A stretch of DNA of 64,000 nucleotides from Aquarana catesbeiana (taxonomy: Eukaryota > Chordata > Amphibia > Anura > Ranidae): assembly GCF_042186555.1 (NCBI RefSeq), contig NC_133325.1, positions 96,286,110-96,350,109 on the forward strand, in the 5' to 3' direction. Every line of letters begins with the position of its first letter. Within the stretch, counting starts at the first letter, position 1. This document shows positions 1-11,815 of this stretch, in pieces. The position numbers and the translations under genes were made by a program. The notes below the pieces were generated by a model that was given only the letters and a program-made list of their open reading frames with translations, had not been told where the DNA came from and searched no databases.

Positions 1-345
1 TGGAGAGGATCTGCAAGGAGGAATGGCAGAGGATCTCCAAATTCAGGTGTGAAAAACTTGTTGCATCTTTCCCAAAAAGACTCATGACTGTATTAGATCA
101 AAAAGGTGCTTCTACTAAATACTGAGCAAAGGGTCTGAATACTTAGGACCATGTGATATTTCAGTTTTTCTTTTTTAATAAATCTGCAAAAATGTCAACA
201 ATTCTGTGTTTTTCTGTCAATATGGGGTGCTGTGTGTACATTAATGAGGAAAAAAATGAACTTAAATGATTTTAGCAAATGGCTGCAATATAACAAAGAG
301 TGAAAAATTGAAGGTGGTCTTAATACTTTCCGTCCCCACTGTATA
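1..345 (+). mobile_element. Tc1/mariner-type transposon, 3' end
   Basis: The window opens inside a Tc1-like DNA transposon. It carries the last codons of the transposase, a short AT-rich 3' region and a terminal segment (near 328-343) ending in CCCCACTGTA followed by TA, which fits the TA target site of Tc1 elements. The 5' part lies outside the window. It sits in the NEK5 intron downstream of the exon at 396-512, antisense to the gene. The element is an old copy, with scattered substitutions against the well-known vertebrate consensus. Confidence 0.85.
3..125 (+). pseudogene. Tc1 transposase, C-terminal 40 codons
   Basis: This reading frame gives the typical end of vertebrate Tc1 transposases: E-E-W-x-x-I followed by K-L-V-A-S-x-P-K-R. 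It ends at TGA 123-125. The DDE catalytic domain would lie to the left of the window, so activity cannot be judged. It is annotated as a transposon remnant rather than a host gene. Confidence 0.8.
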
Positions 346-395
346 TAAGATAAACTGCTGAAGTGACTCCTGTAGCAGTATCATACTGTAAGTAC

Positions 396-512
396 CTCAT
401 CATCCCTTTGCTGCTTTTGTGGAGCTCTGTTTAATGCTGGAATAGGAAGTATTTCATGCCTTTGCACTGGAGTATGCTTCCTGAACTGGTCGGCAGAAGA
501 TGGACGCAGCCC
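396..512 (-). CDS. NEK5: NEK5 coding exon 13 (last one in the window)
   Basis: Acceptor TTTTTTTCTTATAG, donor GTACTT (phase 0). It encodes residues 433-471, starting GLRPSSADQFRKHTP, matching GLRPSSAE of mammalian NEK5, and ending QKQQRDDE. The remaining exons lie to the left of the window. Confidence 0.9.
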
Positions 513-1985
513 CTATAAGAAAAAAAAGGTAAGCCAAGAACAATGTTGTTCTGTTTTGCAGATGTAATGAATATTTCCCTCTATCTGATGGGATGGCAAA
601 TAATTTTAGACCAGAAGAAAAGAAAATGCCTTCTGACTCACAAAGAGTACTCAGACCAAATCTTTGGATTAAACTTTTGTTCTATCAGCCTTCAGTAGTC
701 ATAATGTTAGATATTATTGGTCAAGCTGTGTACTGTAGTACCAGATTTCACCAGAAGGTGTAGTAATATAGTAATAACGCTTTCATTTGTTTTTCATATA
801 GATACAATTTATAATACTGTCCTGAAGGCAAAACATTGTAGTGCTTATGTAAGTTAGAGATAGACCTTGTGCGTGAATGGTTTGTGGTGGCTAGACTTGT
901 AAAGGGCCCTCGGAGTGGGTTCCTTCAAGCATGGGAGGTAAGTGAGGAGTGCCATGCATGAACAGAGAGTCTTGGAAACTCAATTTGAGGAACAATTGTA
1001 ATTATTTTTTAGTGTGCTGTATGACATAAAATATATAGTAACTACACATTTCAAGAGATTAGGATTCCATCTTCTTCGGGGCTTTGGAAGTGTTACATCT
1101 GTTTGTCATGGGCACTAGAGTCTGTGTCCTAACATAGTAATGGTGGTCCGGAACATCTGCTGTGCCTGCAGTGGCAACACGGTTTTGTGTTGGCTACAGT
1201 TTTATATCATACACTCATAGGCATACGCAGCCTATTGCATTAGAGTGTGCACCACAAAGCTTAAACACACATGCATGTGTGTGTATATACTGTAAATATA
1301 GGACAGTAGGGCAATGGACAGTGTTGGGAGAGCTGTGGACGATGTCAGTAGGGCAGAGATTGGTGGCAGTAGCTTATTTTTTTATATATTTTTTTTATTA
1401 TTACTTTTTTACAATTTTAATATTTTTTCTTATTGTTTTCTACAATTTAGGAGCTCCATTGGGGGGCTTTGGTTATATATCAGGGGTCTAAACAGACCCC
1501 TATTGTCCCACTTTGAAAACAGAGAAAGGGACTGAGGACAGAGATTCCCCAGTCCCTTTCTCTGCAGCCAAGCAGCAGGGGGAATCTGCTCAGCACAGAG
1601 TGATTAGGGTGTACCCAGACACACCTGGCATACCCTGTGTGCACGCCTATGCATACACGAATAAAATTATCATTTTTCTTCAACTGGCTGGAGTTTCCAA
1701 CTCTCTATTCACGCATAGTGCTCTTCACCCACCCTCCACAATCTGAAAGCAATGTGAGGTGACAACTACAAATATGCTTAGAAATTAAGACAAAGTAATG
1801 CCTGGTGCCTACTGTACTCACCTACTTAAAAGTCCATTACTGTATAGCAATCCTGGAGCCCCTAAAACCAGGCATGACTGCAGTATGCACTTCCCTGGTT
1901 TTAGCAATACCAGGGCTAAATCACAACCCCAGTGCACCCTACAATGCAATGTGTGGGCTTCTCCTTTGGTTGGTAAATTGCAGGT
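513..1985. other. NEK5 intron, no gene recognised
   Basis: AT-rich intronic sequence. The only structure seen is a short hairpin: GAGAAAGGGACT near 1521-1532 pairs with AGTCCCTTTCTC near 1550-1561. No repeat family is recognised. Confidence 0.5.
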
Positions 1986-1988
1986 AAA

Positions 1989-2029
1989 AGCACAAAGAAA
2001 AAAAAAAAAGAAAAATAAATAAAAAAAAA

Positions 2030-2062
<33 letters not shown>
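1989..2062. repeat. A-rich tract and (TA)n microsatellite
   Basis: Poly-A runs interrupted by G and T are followed by about 14 TA units ending at 2062. Confidence 0.9.
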
Positions 2063-2066
<4 letters not shown>

Positions 2067-2306
2067 ATGCTTTATTGATTTTTCTTTCCATAAATGATTT
2101 TCTATTTACTTGCAATGTTCCTTTGAACTTGCTAGAATTTTTGACTATTCCTTATCATAACCCCCTTCCCCCTGAATGTCTCAGCCCTTTCCTCTTCTGG
2201 GAGTGTCTAATTATGGTCTGTGCTGAACCAGCATCAATGCCACCCCTCTCATCTCCATACACAAACTTTTATGTAGCTGCCAGGGGCAAATGGCAATAAT
2301 ATAGGG

Positions 2307-2442
2307 CAGTGATGGCGAACCTTGGCACCCCAGATGTTTTGGAACTACATTTCCCATGATGCTCATGTACTCTGCAGTGTAGTTGAGCATCATGGGAAAT
2401 GTAGTTACAAAACATCTGGGGTGCCAAGGTTCACTATCACTG
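2307..2442. mobile_element. hAT-type palindromic MITE, 8-bp TSD ATATAGGG
   Basis: Almost the whole 136-bp element is an inverted repeat starting CAGTGATGGCGAACCTTGG. It is flanked by perfect 8-bp duplications ATATAGGG at 2299-2306 and 2443-2450, which is diagnostic of hAT insertion. Confidence 0.92.
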
Positions 2443-2473
2443 ATATAGGGTGTCACTTGACTAACAACTCTAA

Positions 2474-2896
2474 TGCCACCTACACGCAGTTGGATTTTCT
2501 GACGGGTAATGTTCGATGGGAGCTTGTTGTCGGAAATTCCGACCGTGTGTAGGCTCCATCGGACATTTTTCATCGGAATTTCCGACAAACAAAATTTGAG
2601 ATCTGGATCTCAAATTTTCCGACAACAAAGTCCAATGTCAGAAATTCTGATCGTGTGTACACAATTCCCACACACAAAATTCCATGCATGCTCGGAATCA
2701 TGCAGAAGAGCCGCACTGGCTATTGAACTTCATTTTTCTCGGCTCGTCGTACGTGTTGTACATCACCATGTTCTTGACAATCGTAATTTCCAACAAGATT
2801 TGTGTGACCGTGTGTGCGAGACAAGTTTGAGCCATCATCCGAAGGAAAAAAAACATGGATTTTGTTGTCGGAATGTGCGATCGTGTGTACGCAGCA
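2474..2896. mobile_element. PIF/Harbinger-like MITE, 423-bp family, copy 1
   Basis: A nonautonomous element with GTTGTCGGAAATTCCGACCG motifs near both ends, flanked by TAA at 2471-2473 and 2897-2899. Related copies lie at 26748-27181 and 60942-61364, and a relative at 46316-46730. The 3-bp TWA target site points to PIF/Harbinger. No coding capacity is visible. Confidence 0.8.
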
Positions 2897-3244
2897 TAAG
2901 TCTGCTGGGGCTGCCGACATCACATGCAAGATGGCAGCACTCAGCAGCATTCTCAGTTTTGGATGTCTAAGGAGACTTTTACAGGTAAAAAACATGTCCA
3001 AAATACATTAAATGCACAAATAATCTTATGGGAAGATATTGTTGAAATGAATGCACTGGGGTGCCCTGCAGTGACAGAAGTGAATGATAATGACTGGCAT
3101 TTAGTGGTGCCTAGTTTTTACTGCTCAGCTCATTTCTAGCTCTCTCACCTGTAGGGAGCAGTGGAGTTTTCCCATTAAGAAAGCTTTTATAAAATAAATA
3201 ATCTTTTAATTTCAGTTTCTCTGTAATGCATAAAATAAACTCAC

Positions 3245-3308
3245 CAGCTGCTTTTCAACCTTTATCTTAATCCTTTCCGCTTCCTGTTTTCTTTGTAAGA
3301 AATCATTC
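3245..3308 (-). CDS. NEK5: NEK5 coding exon 12 (coiled-coil start)
   Basis: Acceptor CAATTTCTAG, donor GTGAGT (phase 0). The 64-nt exon completes a Val codon and encodes residues 411-432, with FLQRKQEAERIKIKVEKQL. It corresponds to the YLQRKFEAQQYKLKVEKQL segment of mammalian NEK5, likely helical or coiled coil. Confidence 0.92.
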
Positions 3309-3445
3309 CTAGAAATTGAGAGGTGAGAAAGGCTTAGAAATTAGTAAGGACGTGTGGTGTATGTGATGATTGGACAATAAACAAATTTCATTGCCCTAAA
3401 AATATGTTTGTTATATTACTGTAAAACCAAGTCAATACAATTATA

Positions 3446-4487
3446 TATTTAACCATTTCACCTCTGGAAGATTTACCCCCTCCCCCCTTCATGACCAGGC
3501 CATTTTTTTGCTATACTGTGTTATTTTAACTAACAATTGCACGGTCATGCAACTCTGTACACAAATACAATTTATACCATTTTTTTCCCACAAATAGACC
3601 TTACATTTGGTGGTATTGATCACCACTGGGTTTTTTATTTTTTGCAATATACACAAAAAAGCCCGTAAATTAAAAAAAAAACAACAACAAAAAAAAACAA
3701 ACACAATATTTTTTACCTTCTGCTATAAAACATATCCAATAAAAAAAATTTTAAAAATCGAATTTCTTCATAAATTTAGGCCAATATGTATTCTGCCACA
3801 TATTTTTGATAGGAAAAAATCCCAATAAGCGTATATTGATTGGTTTGCGCAAACGTTATAGTGTTTACAGACCATGGTATAGCTACTGGAATTTGTATTT
3901 ATTTATTTTTATACTAGTAATGGTGGCGAGCAGTGACTTATAGCAGGACTGTGATGTATGGTGGCCAATCTGACACTAACTGACACTTTTGACACTTTGT
4001 GGAAACCACTAACACTAAAACACTAATACAGCGATCAGTGCTAAAAATATATACTGTCGCTGTACTAATGACACTGGCTGGGAAGGGGTTAAACATCTAG
4101 GGCAATCAAAGGGTTAAATATGTGCCTAGCCAGTGTTTATGTGTGTACTGTGAGGTGCTTTCACTAAGGGATGTGACCGTTTTTATTCCCTGCTTTGCAG
4201 GGAAACAAAAACCGGAACATCCCCACTGACAGGACAGAGCTCTGTATTGTTTACATACACACAAAGCTCTGTCCTGTCTTCCTAATTGCCGATCAGCAGG
4301 TGCCGGTGGTTATCCATTGGCCGGCACTCGCTAATCAGCTTGTGCTCTGACTGATCACAGCACAGCTAGCGTGCCTGCGGCATGCGGGCGCCCCCTACCC
4401 AGAGAAGCAGAATCACGTATATTTATATATACACATGATTCTGTGCAGCCTGTGAAGCTACAATGCACGGTCGGCAAGTGGTTAATA
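3446..4487. repeat. Ranid-type interspersed repeat, TTAACC...GGTTAA ends
   Basis: A repeat with TTTAACCATTTCACC at the left and GGCAAGTGGTTAAT at the right. The interior includes CATGACCAGGCCATTTTTT and GGTGGTATTGATCACCACT. Related sequence recurs near 14819, 41840, 48083, 57300 and 59130. TTAA-flanked ends suggest a piggyBac-like mobilisation, but this is inference. Confidence 0.6.
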
Positions 4488-4489
4488 CT

Positions 4490-5927
4490 TATTTCAATAA
4501 TTTTTTTTTTTTTTAATGTATTTAAGAATGCTTTAGATCAGGGAAGGGTTAGATGGGTTTGCTGCTGTTATATTTTTATGGATATCTTGCATCTGCTGGT
4601 GGTGACAGAAAATGAGGGTGCATGCATGCACCGCATCCTTGTTTGCCCCTCCCCTCCCCCTCTCCACCAGCACTGGGGTCATGAGTGAGACTAAGGGAGA
4701 GGAGAAACATTGGAATACTAGTCAGTACCGGTGTGCAGAGGTATATTTGCTTTGGAAGTATAAATCCCTTCTAATGTTGAGTTTGCTACATGTGTGGATG
4801 ATGCTGCATTATATAAAACTGTTAGTTTAGTTTTTTACATTTTAGAATGGAGTGCCTCAAGATTGTGCAGGAGTTTGAAGGATGCCTAGACTAAAAGAAA
4901 CATTGGCCAAGACTAAAAGCATTTGCTATAAATATAATATACATTTAGAACATTTTCTAGATCTCCTGGTTCAACCCAATATTTCAAAATTGAACATACG
5001 AACAGAAAAGATTGCTCCCAAATCACCTAAACACCAGTCATGCATTATATACAGAAGTCATAAAAACCTCAGTAGCGAAAATGCATGAAAGGCAGTTTTT
5101 TGTTTGTGCTGCTCATATAATAACCTGATCAAAAGAAAATTGTATGTAAAGCTTTTGCATGTATCATATAAAAACATAATAGGATGAACAAAAATATTAT
5201 GTGTACCTGTGTGTGCAATATACTTTGCATAGTAAAATATCAGTTTCATTGCATAGTAGACAGCTCCAGGTGTGTGTACTCCAAAAAATGATGTGCTTAA
5301 AAAAACGGAATATATCACTGTTGTACAACAGCTGTTCAGAAGTATCAGTGCAAAAAAAAAAAAGAAAAGAAAAACTGCACTAAAACACTGTAATTCTACC
5401 ACCCTGTTAAATAATATAAACAAACCATGTATAAGTGGAAGTGCAAAAAAATATTGGTGCAATCAAGTATATAATATCTCCAAAAAGCAATAAATACACA
5501 TCTCCTTCTGTGAAGTACTCTGTATCACAAATCCATAATAAACATATAAAATACTTATAAATCTAATATAAAAACTGTCAGCATACTGGTTTGTTTAGTT
5601 TGTATGAAGAGCAAGTTGGCCTCTAGATGGCACTTGACCTCTAGCTACCTGGGCACTGGTTTGCTCAGATTGAATAAATTGTTAAATAGGGTGTTTGGAA
5701 TGAGATGTCATATTGGCACACCTCTCTTCATCTAGTGATGAAACATGTTGGACCACAACATACCTTCTGAGGTCTTCTGAGTGGATTCCATGCCTCGATG
5801 GATCAGGGCTATTTTGGTGACGATAAGGGGACCTACTCAATTTTCGGTGGATGGTTATAATGTTATGGCTGATCAGTGTGTATAAATAAATATAAAAACG
5901 TAGTGTATCTATTGAGGCAGTACATAC
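4490..5927. other. NEK5 intron, no gene recognised
   Basis: AT-rich intronic sequence with poly-A runs and no recognised coding or RNA gene. The string GATGAAACATGTTGGACC near 5740 resembles tails of Penelope-like or related retroelements, weakly. Confidence 0.4.
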
Positions 5928-6112
5928 ACATGCTGTGGAGAATGGATGTGGTGGTTTATCGGTGGCCCATGGTGAGGCTGGTAATCATAGGGTTTTCTCT
6001 GTATGTCATTCAACCTTGCGTAATAATGGTTATATTGTCCATGTCCATGTATCCTTGCAGCTGCAGGTTTATCAATAACCTCCATCCTGTGTCTCCAGTT
6101 CTGATCATGCAC
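5928..6112 (-). CDS. NEK5: NEK5 coding exon 11 (tyrosine-rich segment)
   Basis: Acceptor TTTGTTCAG, donor GTATGT (phase 2). It encodes residues 350-410, including HGHGQYNHYYARLNDIQRK, which corresponds to the GHYDYYYAQLD stretch of mammalian NEK5 and identifies the paralogue. The donor was chosen because it restores the frame into the next exon; reading on instead meets TAG within a few codons. Confidence 0.9.
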
Positions 6113-6361
6113 CTGAACAAACACAAACACTGTTATCCAGAGCTTCTAAAACCATAAACTAGACAGACAACAGGACAGAAAAGTGGAGCAAACATCAAAA
6201 TTCCAGATGTATTTTTCAAAGTGGTACTGAAAATATCCTGAATAATTTGCTTGTGATGGGCAACAATTCTACATGATCTTTTCCTCACTTTGATTTAGAA
6301 CACTCGGAATATTCCATGCATAATAGTTAAAGCAACACCGAAACAAATGACAAATAATCAC

Positions 6362-6501
6362 CATAACAGGACTGTGATGTTGCACTCGTGAAGGGGGCTT
6401 CCATTCTTGCCTATTTGGATAGTCAACTCTTCTCTGAGGCGTCACCACTTTGTGTCTTGCGGATTGAATTTCCTGAACTTTGACCTTTTCATGTCTTGGA
6501 A
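6362..6501 (-). CDS. NEK5: NEK5 coding exon 10 (basic linker)
   Basis: Encodes residues 303-349. The region is basic and shows RRVDYPNRQEWKPPSR, resembling the RNEWRPP element of mammalian NEK5. The acceptor is TTAAAAAG, with a weak tract. The donor is chosen as ATG|GTGATT at 6362/6361; CCT|GTTATG six bases earlier is in the same phase but weaker. Phase bookkeeping with both neighbours supports the exon. Confidence 0.85.
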
Positions 6502-6788
6502 CTTTTTAAAAAATAAACAATTAACAATGTAGGACTCTAAAATTCTGTGTTATCTATAATACCTATAGATATCAAGAATGGGAAAACACAGGCAGAGTTT
6601 GAAGTCTAGTAAGAAGTTTTTAGGTAATATGCATCTACACCAACATCAAAGGGGTCTCCATAGTGCTCTATATAAAGTAGGGGTAGGGTGTACAAAATGA
6701 AGTGAAAGCAGATCACAATCAGGAAAAAGGAGAGCTTCTGAGGACATCCAATGTAATGCTGTAGACAAGTCCAGGAAGAAGACTCTTA

Positions 6789-7054
6789 GCCCCGGTTCAC
6801 ACAGGGGCGGCACGACTTGCAGGTCGCCTCAGCGAGGCGACCTGCAAACCACTTCCACGGCGACTTGCAAAACGACTTCTGTATAGAAGTCTGTGCAAGT
6901 CGCCTCAAGTCGCCCCAAAAGAAGTACAGGAACCTTTTTCTAAGTCGGAGCGACTTGCGTCGCTGCTATTAGAACAGTTCCATTGTACAGAACGGGAGGC
7001 GACTTGTCAGGCGACTATGTCGCTTGACAAGTCGCCTCTGTGTGAACTGGCACT
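6789..7054. mobile_element. Harbinger-like MITE (GGTTCACAC family)
   Basis: Begins after TTA (6786-6788) with GCCCCGGTTCACACAGGGGC and ends CCTCTGTGTGAACTGG. The interior is full of GCGACTTG / CAAGTCGC inverted motifs, so it could fold strongly. The right TSD is degraded. Confidence 0.6.
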
Positions 7055-7059
7055 TTGGG

Positions 7060-7208
7060 TGAGATTTACTAAAACTGGTGCACACAGAATCTGGTGCAGC
7101 TGTGCATAGTAACCAATCAGCATCTAACATGAGCTTATTCAGTTAAGCTTTGATAATAAAACCTGGAAGCTGCACCAGATTTTGCATTCTCCAGTTTTAG
7201 GAAATCTC
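7060..7208. mobile_element. Short palindromic MITE
   Basis: Ends are inverted repeats: GAGATTTACTAAAACTGG at the left and CCAGTTTTAGGAAATCTCC at the right. The interior has GGTGCA/TGCACC complements. No clear TSD. Confidence 0.55.
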
Positions 7209-7239
7209 CTCCTTTATGTATGTTAAGTTCACTTGACGA

Positions 7240-7536
7240 AAGCTGGTCATAGATGATTCTTTTTTTTTTCGTTCGGTCAGGGAGCTGAATGAAAAAAAAA
7301 GCGAGGTGGATGGAGGAATTAACCCCCCATCTGGACATTGTATTCTTACAGCGGGTCTCTGCACTGTCAGAATACACTGATCAGCAGCTGCAGCCGACAA
7401 AAGTTTTCAAACATTCCCCTTTGACAGAAGTCGATCTAAAGATCGACTTCTGTTGAACATGGGTGACCACAAATGGATCAAAATTTGGCTAGTCCCTGCT
7501 GAACTGGCCAAATTTCAATCCATCTATAGCCAGCGT
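7240..7536. mobile_element. MITE with GCTGGTCATAGATG termini
   Basis: Inverted termini GCTGGTCATAGATG and CATCTATAGCCAGC enclose about 290 bp. An internal palindrome GAAGTCGATC/GATCGACTTC lies at 7428-7452. Superfamily not determined. Confidence 0.5.
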
Positions 7537-8254
7537 AATAAGTTAAAGTGTTTTTGAATAATGATAATTGGGTCAGTATACTTTGGCCCTCTTTGCTGAT
7601 AATATACTGTATGTCTTTACTGCAAATATGTTTTATAATTTATAATTTCATGTCAATGCCCCCTTATGGTGTAAAAAATTCAGATTATTTTGCTTTTATT
7701 TATAAATCACATGACAGCAACATTTTGGATTTTCACAGCTGTCACTTCTTATAATCACTGATAATTGAATGGACATTTATCTGTTAATGTCAATGAGTTC
7801 TTTAACTGTGCATTGCCTCTGCATTGCTTTGTCTCCCTTGTCTGTCTCCTGGGCCGGGCTTACATGTTTGGGCCGCCCTTCCTGCTCCACCTCCTCTACT
7901 TATTCCTTGTGTGTGAGGCTGGGGGGGGCAGGGCGGTATCGGAGATGTGCTTGTATGCGGAGCCCGACACGTGCGTTTAACACATATGCAAAAATGTCAC
8001 GCATGCAGCATCATGACATCACCGCGTCAGTGCCATCTTAGATGCGGGACGCCAGGCAGCTGTGGGAGTAAATAAGGGCTGGGAGCAGTCACTGGGCTCT
8101 CTTTTGAGCGCATGGCTTTGGCGGCACAGTGAGATATGAAGGGGGAATTGTTTTCTACTATGGCGACATCGGAATTTGTATCGCTGGTCTATACTAGTGC
8201 AGTGATGGCATATGCCGGTTATCTTTTTATACCTTAGACCCCCGTTGGATGGCT

Positions 8255-8750
8255 TTTCTTTTTGGACAAAAGGAAAGCAAAAGGAGGAGAGAGAACCGCC
8301 AAGCCAATCCTTTAAACAGCTTAGGAATTTATTCAGTATATAAGTATAAAACAACACTAAAAACTTGCGTGAAAAATGTTGGAGTACTTGCAGAGTGGTA
8401 GAGCGGGTGGGAGCTTCCACATGCAGTGTCACAGGCGCACAGGAGGACCGCCGGAAAGTCTCTATTGAGGGATCCACGAGCGCCGTGTATTAGCCGCAGC
8501 TGGAGCCTTGATAAGCCATAAGGAGACATCGGCTGTGTGTCTCTGGGTGGGAGTGGTCCAGGGCTGTCAAACTAGGGAGCCACCCACACGCTGTCGAGCC
8601 AATCAGCCGACGTCTCCATGAGGCTTATCGAGGCTCCAGCTGCGGCTAATAAACAGCGCTCGTGTGTTAGCCGAGTAAATTCCTAAGCTGTTTAAAGGAT
8701 TGGCTTGGCGCTTCTCTCTCCTCCTTTTGCTTTCCTTTTGTTCATAGTGA
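8255..8750. repeat. Large imperfect inverted repeat
   Basis: Left arm segments (GGACAAAAGGAAAGCAAAAG near 8263; CAATCCTTTAAACAGCTTAG near 8306; GCCGCAGCTGGAGCCT near 8492) recur as reverse complements in the right arm at 8680-8745 and 8623-8647. The arms are a few hundred bp in total, with a short GC-rich centre. It is probably a fold-back transposon remnant. Confidence 0.7.
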
Positions 8751-9728
8751 TCGGGTTCCCTGGCCCACGCCTGAAGCATTTTTGCTTTTCATCCCGGGAA
8801 TATTTATGAGTACAACTGTTTTTTCTTGGATTCCATTTTCTTTGAGGGTGTTTGGCCTAGAGCCTTCCCAGCTTTAGCCCTTTACTAACCACATCAAGCA
8901 TTATTTTTTTGGATTATGTGCCCGGTAAGCGTATTGATTGTTTTTAGCTGTAGGAGATATTGTTGGTGTGGAAGGGGGCATATACCTGGGATTTACTAAG
9001 GTGTTTCATTTTGTGTACACATTTATCAATATAGGTAATATACCCTAGGTGAAATACTCCGGTTGGGGTTTCGATGTATTCTGCGCGCTTCCTTGTTTGG
9101 CTCCTGTGCCCGCTCCTAAGACCAATCTTTCGGTCGCCCATCATATATGAATATTAGTGTTCTGAATAGGCAAGCATTTCTGAATAATATATTGTACTAC
9201 TTGCTATTGGAATGTACATTCAATGTTATATGTATTTAACTCTGTCTTGTTTTTAACTTTAGACGTATATATACCCAAACGGTCCAGAAGAATCAATGGT
9301 ATTCACGAAACGTGTTGACATCTGCATGTGGTGAGACTCTTGACACCCTTGTGACTGCTGTCATATGCAGCAGTTGTGAAGTTGTATCATTAACAATAAT
9401 TGGGTGTCCCTCTCCCTTGTTTTAGGGTTGGGAAATATAATATATCTCACATTAGTGTCATGATTTATTATATTGATGAAATTTTAATAATTGTATAATA
9501 AACATTTGTGACTTTAATGCTTTCACCTTGTGCTGTACTTTTAAAATCCACCTGTTCTTGAAACCTTGTTGTTTCTTATTGGTATTGGATTTTCACAGTT
9601 GTCACTTCTATTAATCACTGTCAATTTAATGTTAATTTAACTGTTAATGTCACTGAGTTGTTTAACTGTCAGTAGTTCTATTGTTTTAAAAAATGATTCA
9701 GTAGTTGTCTGTATTTTTAAATCTTTTA
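8751..9728. other. NEK5 intron, no gene recognised
   Basis: Intronic, AT-rich. A phrase near 9291, CAATGGTATTCACGAAACGTG, resembles the tail of GAAACGCGTT-type repeats. Nothing else is recognised. Confidence 0.4.
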
Positions 9729-9996
9729 GGCTCGGTTCACATATGATCCACGTGTGGCTTACAGCAGGGCTCCGGTGCGTGCTGGTTCACCGTTTAAGGT
9801 CCGATTTCAGCCCGAATTTTGGGCTGAATTTGCACCTGAAACAGACCAAAAGACGCACAGTGTTTTTTTGCAAAATGCACTGGACCTGCTGCAGGGATAT
9901 GTGAACCGGCTCCATAGAGAGCCGGTCAAAATCTCCTGCTATTGCGAATTGGATGTGGGGATCCCACATCCAATTCACAATGGTGTGAACGCAGCC
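9729..9996. mobile_element. Harbinger-like MITE, 268-bp family, TSD TTA
   Basis: Begins GGCTCGGTTCACATATG and ends GGTGTGAACGCAGCC, flanked by TTA at 9726-9728 and 9997-9999. The same family, also 268 bp, lies in the opposite orientation at 34902-35169. Confidence 0.8.
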
Positions 9997-10496
9997 TTAT
10001 AGTATTTTGTATGCTTTTATTGGTGTGCCTTCTTTGCAGACCTTCCCCTAAACCATATGTATAAACTTGATGATTAACATTTATAATATTTTAGGTGTGT
10101 ATTTTTAATACAAATTTTTACAACTTTTATGTATATTCTTTGATTTAAAGAAGGGAATACAGCAATTTTCGGCCAAAATTGTTGTATTCTATTTGTCCTA
10201 TGCAATCAAGAGAAAGCTTGGGGTTGAACTTGCTAGTGTATTTTGCACCTATGTAACTTCTGTACTGTCAAAGCATTTTGGACAAGGATGCGATATGTGA
10301 GATATGGTCTACCTCAGTGATTATACAGCCATTGGTGATTTATTGTATCGGGTCACACTTTACGACATTTGTGTCCTTGCAGACAGAAGTAATGCGGGGA
10401 ACATTTAGACAAAACTTGAGATTGATTTTATATAAGATTTTTATGTGATTAGGAGACAAACCCTTACAGGTGATGGCTCACACTGGCAGTACCTAA

Positions 10497-10926
10497 TGCC
10501 AGCCATACATGGTTCGAATCCTGAAAAAATTTTCTTTTGAAAATCTTGTTCAAATAATTTTTGTTTGAATTTCGCACCATTAGTGGGACACAGCAACTGA
10601 CAATTTTCGTGCGGCCATCGAATTTGAGTGATCGGGCATGTTGGAAATTTTTAGAAAAGTGAACGATTTTTTAATCAATGATGGGGGAAACGTGTGAGAA
10701 ATATAAATCAAAAAAGAAATGTGCATTAGCACAGGAAAAGAAAAAAAAAAAAAATTTCCAAAAAGGAAAGAAGATTCCCGGCCACAAAACTTTTTTTCTG
10801 TAGCAACATGATCTGAAATTGAAGGCTTGGTTGGTCGAATTTTGAAATCAATGGATCACAAAACGCACAAAATTTCTAATTTTTGAAAGAAAATTTGTTC
10901 GGAATTCGACCCATGTATGGCCCGCA
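10497..10926. mobile_element. Harbinger-like MITE (GCCAGCCATACATGG termini), TSD TAA
   Basis: Inverted termini TGCCAGCCATACATGG and CCATGTATGGCCCGCA are flanked by TAA at 10494-10496 and 10927-10929. Internal A-rich run at 10738-10754. Confidence 0.75.
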
Positions 10927-11019
10927 TAAGGCTGCTATGTTGTCAGTGCTGCTACCATGTGAGCTTTTTATACTCTCTAACACGACACAGGTAAGGTTAA
11001 TAAAAGTTTTAAATATTAC

Positions 11020-11116
11020 CTGGAGATGCTTTTGGGGTGACTGGTCCTTGTGCTGGTTTCACAGGTAGAGGCTTTTTCTTATGCAGCACAGTATGACTGA
11101 ACTCCTCCTCTATTAA
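11020..11116 (-). CDS. NEK5: NEK5 coding exon 9 (post-kinase linker)
   Basis: Acceptor CCTTTCAG, donor GTAATAT (phase 1). It encodes residues 271-302, starting LIEEEFSHTVLHKKK. The EEFSH element matches the segment directly after the kinase domain in mammalian NEK5. The remainder is basic and proline-rich, likely disordered. Confidence 0.92.
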
Positions 11117-11566
11117 CTGAAAGGCCAACATGACATTTATTATGTCATTCATATACTATACTATGATATTTCAAATGTGGACAACAAAAGAATGCCCGGT
11201 AACGATATTTGGTTAAATTAAAGTTTATCTAAAGGTGAAACTTGTTTGGGGGGAAGTGGATAGAATGTAAAATGATTAGAGACCCTGCTATGTATTTATT
11301 GCTGTCTCTGTCTCCTCTAGGGAGAATCACTCTCCTTACTGAATGAGTGAGAAAAAATTGTGAAATCTTCAGAAATCTTTCAATGGTTACATTTCTTCCA
11401 GTGACAGTTATCTAAGGGGAGATTTACTTCACTTTTGCTCTTAATTTCTTTTTGTGTCTACAGCACAGGAAATGAACTGAAATCTCCTGAATGGAACACA
11501 GGTGGCAAAAATCAATTAATTAATGAATTAAATAAAGTGACTACTCTATTCAAAATGAAAAAAAAG

Positions 11567-11815
11567 CATAGGCGTGCGCACAGGGTGTGCCAGGTGTGCC
11601 TGGGCACACCCTAATCACCCCGTGTGGTGCAGATTTCCCCTGTTAAGACCCCTAAAGGCTCCAAAAATGTTTTAAGACAAAGTAAAAAATTGTAAAAAAT
11701 AAAAACTACTGCAAGCAATCTCTTCCCTGCTGACACCGTCAGTATATATACACATGCAAATGTGTTTGAGTTTTGGGGGTGCACACCCTAATGCAATAGG
11801 CTGCGCACACCTATG
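11567..11815. mobile_element. hAT-type MITE (CATAGGCGTGCGCAC termini), TSD AAAAAAAG
   Basis: Termini CATAGGCGTGCGCAC and GCGCACACCTATG, flanked by AAAAAAAG on both sides. The same family forms the split element at 35702-40485. The TSD is low-complexity, but the family's second copy has a clear 8-bp TSD. Confidence 0.75.

Noticed and set aside
5058..5462. 134-codon minus-strand frame rich in hydrophobic residues
   Set aside because: Hydrophobicity comes from poly-T tracts; no family resemblance.
8019..8477. 152-codon minus-strand frame
   Set aside because: Spans the large inverted repeat, has no recognisable domain and no splice or start support.
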